16,024 bases of DNA from Candidatus Neomicrothrix sp. UBA2110 (GTDB taxonomy: Bacteria; Actinomycetota; Acidimicrobiia; Acidimicrobiales; Poriferisodalaceae): contig DCYM01000024.1 in NCBI GenBank assembly GCA_002331465.1, forward strand, positions 54,927 through 70,950, written 5' to 3'. The notes beneath the pieces are model-generated. The model saw nothing but the letters and a program-made list of their open reading frames with translations, ran no database searches and was not told where the DNA came from. Shown here piece by piece: positions 15,171 to 16,024 of the stretch. Each line of letters starts with the position of its first letter. The first letter of the stretch is position 1. The position numbers were made by a program, and so were the translations under genes.

Positions 15171-15176
15171 AAAGGC
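15160..15176. repeat. Inverted repeat over the start codon of the monooxygenase-like gene
   Basis: GCCTTT, five bases, AAAGGC: a perfect 6-bp dyad centred on the start codon. It lies just downstream of the proposed -10 in the short divergent intergenic region and could be an operator; a chance palindrome is also possible. Confidence 0.3.
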
Positions 15177-15182
15177 AAACTA

Positions 15183-15188
15183 TCGTCT
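15183..15188 (-). promoter_or_regulatory. Candidate leaderless -10 (placement approximate) for the monooxygenase-like gene
   Basis: Reading the minus strand, the sequence is TAGTTT, then GCCTTT, then ATG 15170, so the last T of TAGTTT is at -7 relative to the start codon; the hexamer occupies about 15177-15182 and the stretch given here lies just upstream. No ribosome-binding sequence is present. The same geometry is seen before ATG 5042. Confidence 0.3.
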
Positions 15189-15203
15189 GGAGTCGCTAGT
15201 GAA

Positions 15204-15208
15204 GGAGG
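15204..15208 (+). promoter_or_regulatory. Shine-Dalgarno GGAGG before the TTG start of the CoA transferase
   Basis: GAAGGAGGGG at 15201-15210 contains GGAGG six bases before TTG 15215. It is the strongest ribosome-binding site in the window and supports a TTG start that would otherwise be easy to miss. Confidence 0.7.
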
Positions 15209-15214
15209 GGCTCA

Positions 15215-16024
15215 TTGAATTCAACCAATACCAGCACCGCCAGCACAAGTGCTGAAGAGTTGAGCCCTAAGCGACCTTTAGCAGGTATTCGAGTGATCGA
15301 CCTCACCGACCACCGCGGCGACATCGGCCCATGGATGCTGGCCGAATTAGGGGCAGATGTCATCAAAGTCGAGCCCCCCAGCGGCTGTTCAACTCGAGCG
15401 CTGCAACCTATCCGTGATGACGACACCTCAGATCTACGCAGCCTCCACTTTTCGGCATACGCGTCGAATAAGCGATCCATACAACTTGACTTAGAAGATA
15501 AGAGTGATCGAGAAATCTTTTTGGAACTCGTCGAAACCGCCGATTTTCTTTACGAGTCTGGTTTGCCTTGCCGGACCTTCGATGCTGGTCTTGGCCGTTC
15601 TCAAATTAGTGAACGCAACCCGAAAATTGTTCATGTGGTGGTCACCCCTTTTGGCGCTGACGGTCCTCGGGCAAAAGATTCCAGCAGCGAGTTATCGATT
15701 GCATCACTTGGCGGTTCTACGAACTTGCAAGGCGTACGGCAGAGACCGCCGGTCAAGGCATCGATTCCTCAGGTCTGGCGACACGCAGGAGCTGAATCAG
15801 CGGTAGCGGGACTAGTCGCACATTCTCGAATGTTGACAACTGCTGAAGGACAGTACGTCGTTGTTTCAGCGCAGGCATGCATGACTTGGACTTTGTTGAA
15901 CGCTATGGAGGCTCACGAAATCCAGGGCGCTGATATTCACAGATCAGGAACCCAGATTCGGCTTACCGAGATACCGCTACAGATTCGAATTGAAGCGTCG
16001 GATGGATGGCTCATAGCGTTGAGC
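15215..16024 (+). CDS. CaiB/BaiF family III CoA transferase-like protein, 3'-truncated
   Basis: The frame is open from TTG 15215 through the end of the window (270 codons visible, no stop). The start is supported by GGAGG six bases upstream. After a Ser/Thr-rich N-terminus of about 18 residues comes the family opening LAGIRVIDLTDHRGDIG (22-38) and MLAELGADVIKVEPPSG (41-57), then ASNKRSIQLDL (83-93), and VVVTPFGADGPRA (141-153), all characteristic of CaiB/BaiF transferases that move CoA between carboxylic acids. Where the family normally has a catalytic Asp (context like VGVPxxDLLAG) this protein has ASIPQVWRHAGAE (182-194), with Trp188 aligned to the Asp by eye. It may be a divergent subfamily, the first half of a two-domain protein, or inactive. 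Divergent from the flavin monooxygenase-like gene, which hints at a shared pathway. Confidence 0.85.
   Translation, partial: MNSTNTSTASTSAEELSPKRPLAGIRVIDLTDHRGDIGPWMLAELGADVIKVEPPSGCSTRALQPIRDDDTSDLRSLHFSAYASNKRSIQLDLEDKSDREIFLELVETADFLYESGLPCRTFDAGLGRSQISERNPKIVHVVVTPFGADGPRAKDSSSELSIASLGGSTNLQGVRQRPPVKASIPQVWRHAGAESAVAGLVAHSRMLTTAEGQYVVVSAQACMTWTLLNAMEAHEIQGADIHRSGTQIRLTEIPLQIRIEASDGWLIALS

Noticed and set aside
1..16024. Search for tRNA, rRNA, transposase, integrase, toxin-antitoxin, defence or phage genes
   Set aside because: Nothing recognisable on either strand; the sequence is almost fully accounted for by metabolic and transport genes.

Overview
This looks like chromosomal DNA from a free-living heterotrophic bacterium, most likely an actinobacterium (for example a marine or freshwater Acidimicrobiia relative). 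A SAR202-type Chloroflexota cannot be excluded. The inference rests on an intermediate base composition, heavy use of GTG and TTG starts (7 of the 13 genes whose start is visible), possible leaderless starts (TAnnnT with its last T at -7), an actinobacterial-style M20 amidohydrolase, and a gene set devoted to breaking down diverse organic molecules. No rRNA, tRNA, transposase, integrase, phage gene or CRISPR array is visible. Nearly every base is coding.

Layout, left to right. (1) 1-3369, plus strand: end of a VOC-fold protein, an MFS transporter and a formylglycine-type sulfatase, closely spaced and probably one operon for uptake and attack of a sulfated or aromatic-type substrate. (2) 3366-4986, minus: SDR oxidoreductase followed by an alpha/beta hydrolase. 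The hydrolase stop overlaps the sulfatase stop. (3) 5042-6235, plus: M20 amidohydrolase, divergent from the SDR. (4) 6244-8995, minus: sugar-acid dehydratase of the IlvD/Edd family (closest by memory to D-xylonate / L-arabinonate dehydratases), then a calcium/sodium exchanger 7 bp downstream carrying a perfect 30-bp tandem duplication. (5) 9288-11881, plus: YtcJ-type amidohydrolase and a COG0523/CobW-type GTPase 8 bp downstream, a plausible metalloenzyme plus metallochaperone pair. (6) 11906-13108, minus: PLP aminotransferase. (7) 13213-13995, plus: metallo-beta-lactamase-fold lactonase-like hydrolase. (8) 14022-15170, minus: acyl-CoA dehydrogenase-fold protein resembling group D flavin monooxygenases. 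(9) 15215 to the edge, plus: start of a CaiB/BaiF-type CoA transferase whose expected catalytic Asp appears to be Trp.

Taken together the window is a mosaic of small one- to three-gene catabolic units (hydrolysis, oxidation, dehydration, transamination, CoA transfer, import) rather than one obvious pathway. I found no clear new multi-gene system. The observations most worth following are the amidohydrolase/COG0523 pair, the altered CoA transferase, the in-frame tandem duplication in the exchanger, the conserved geometry of possible leaderless starts, and the structured leader in front of the amidohydrolase. All family names are from motif recognition by eye; no database search was run.
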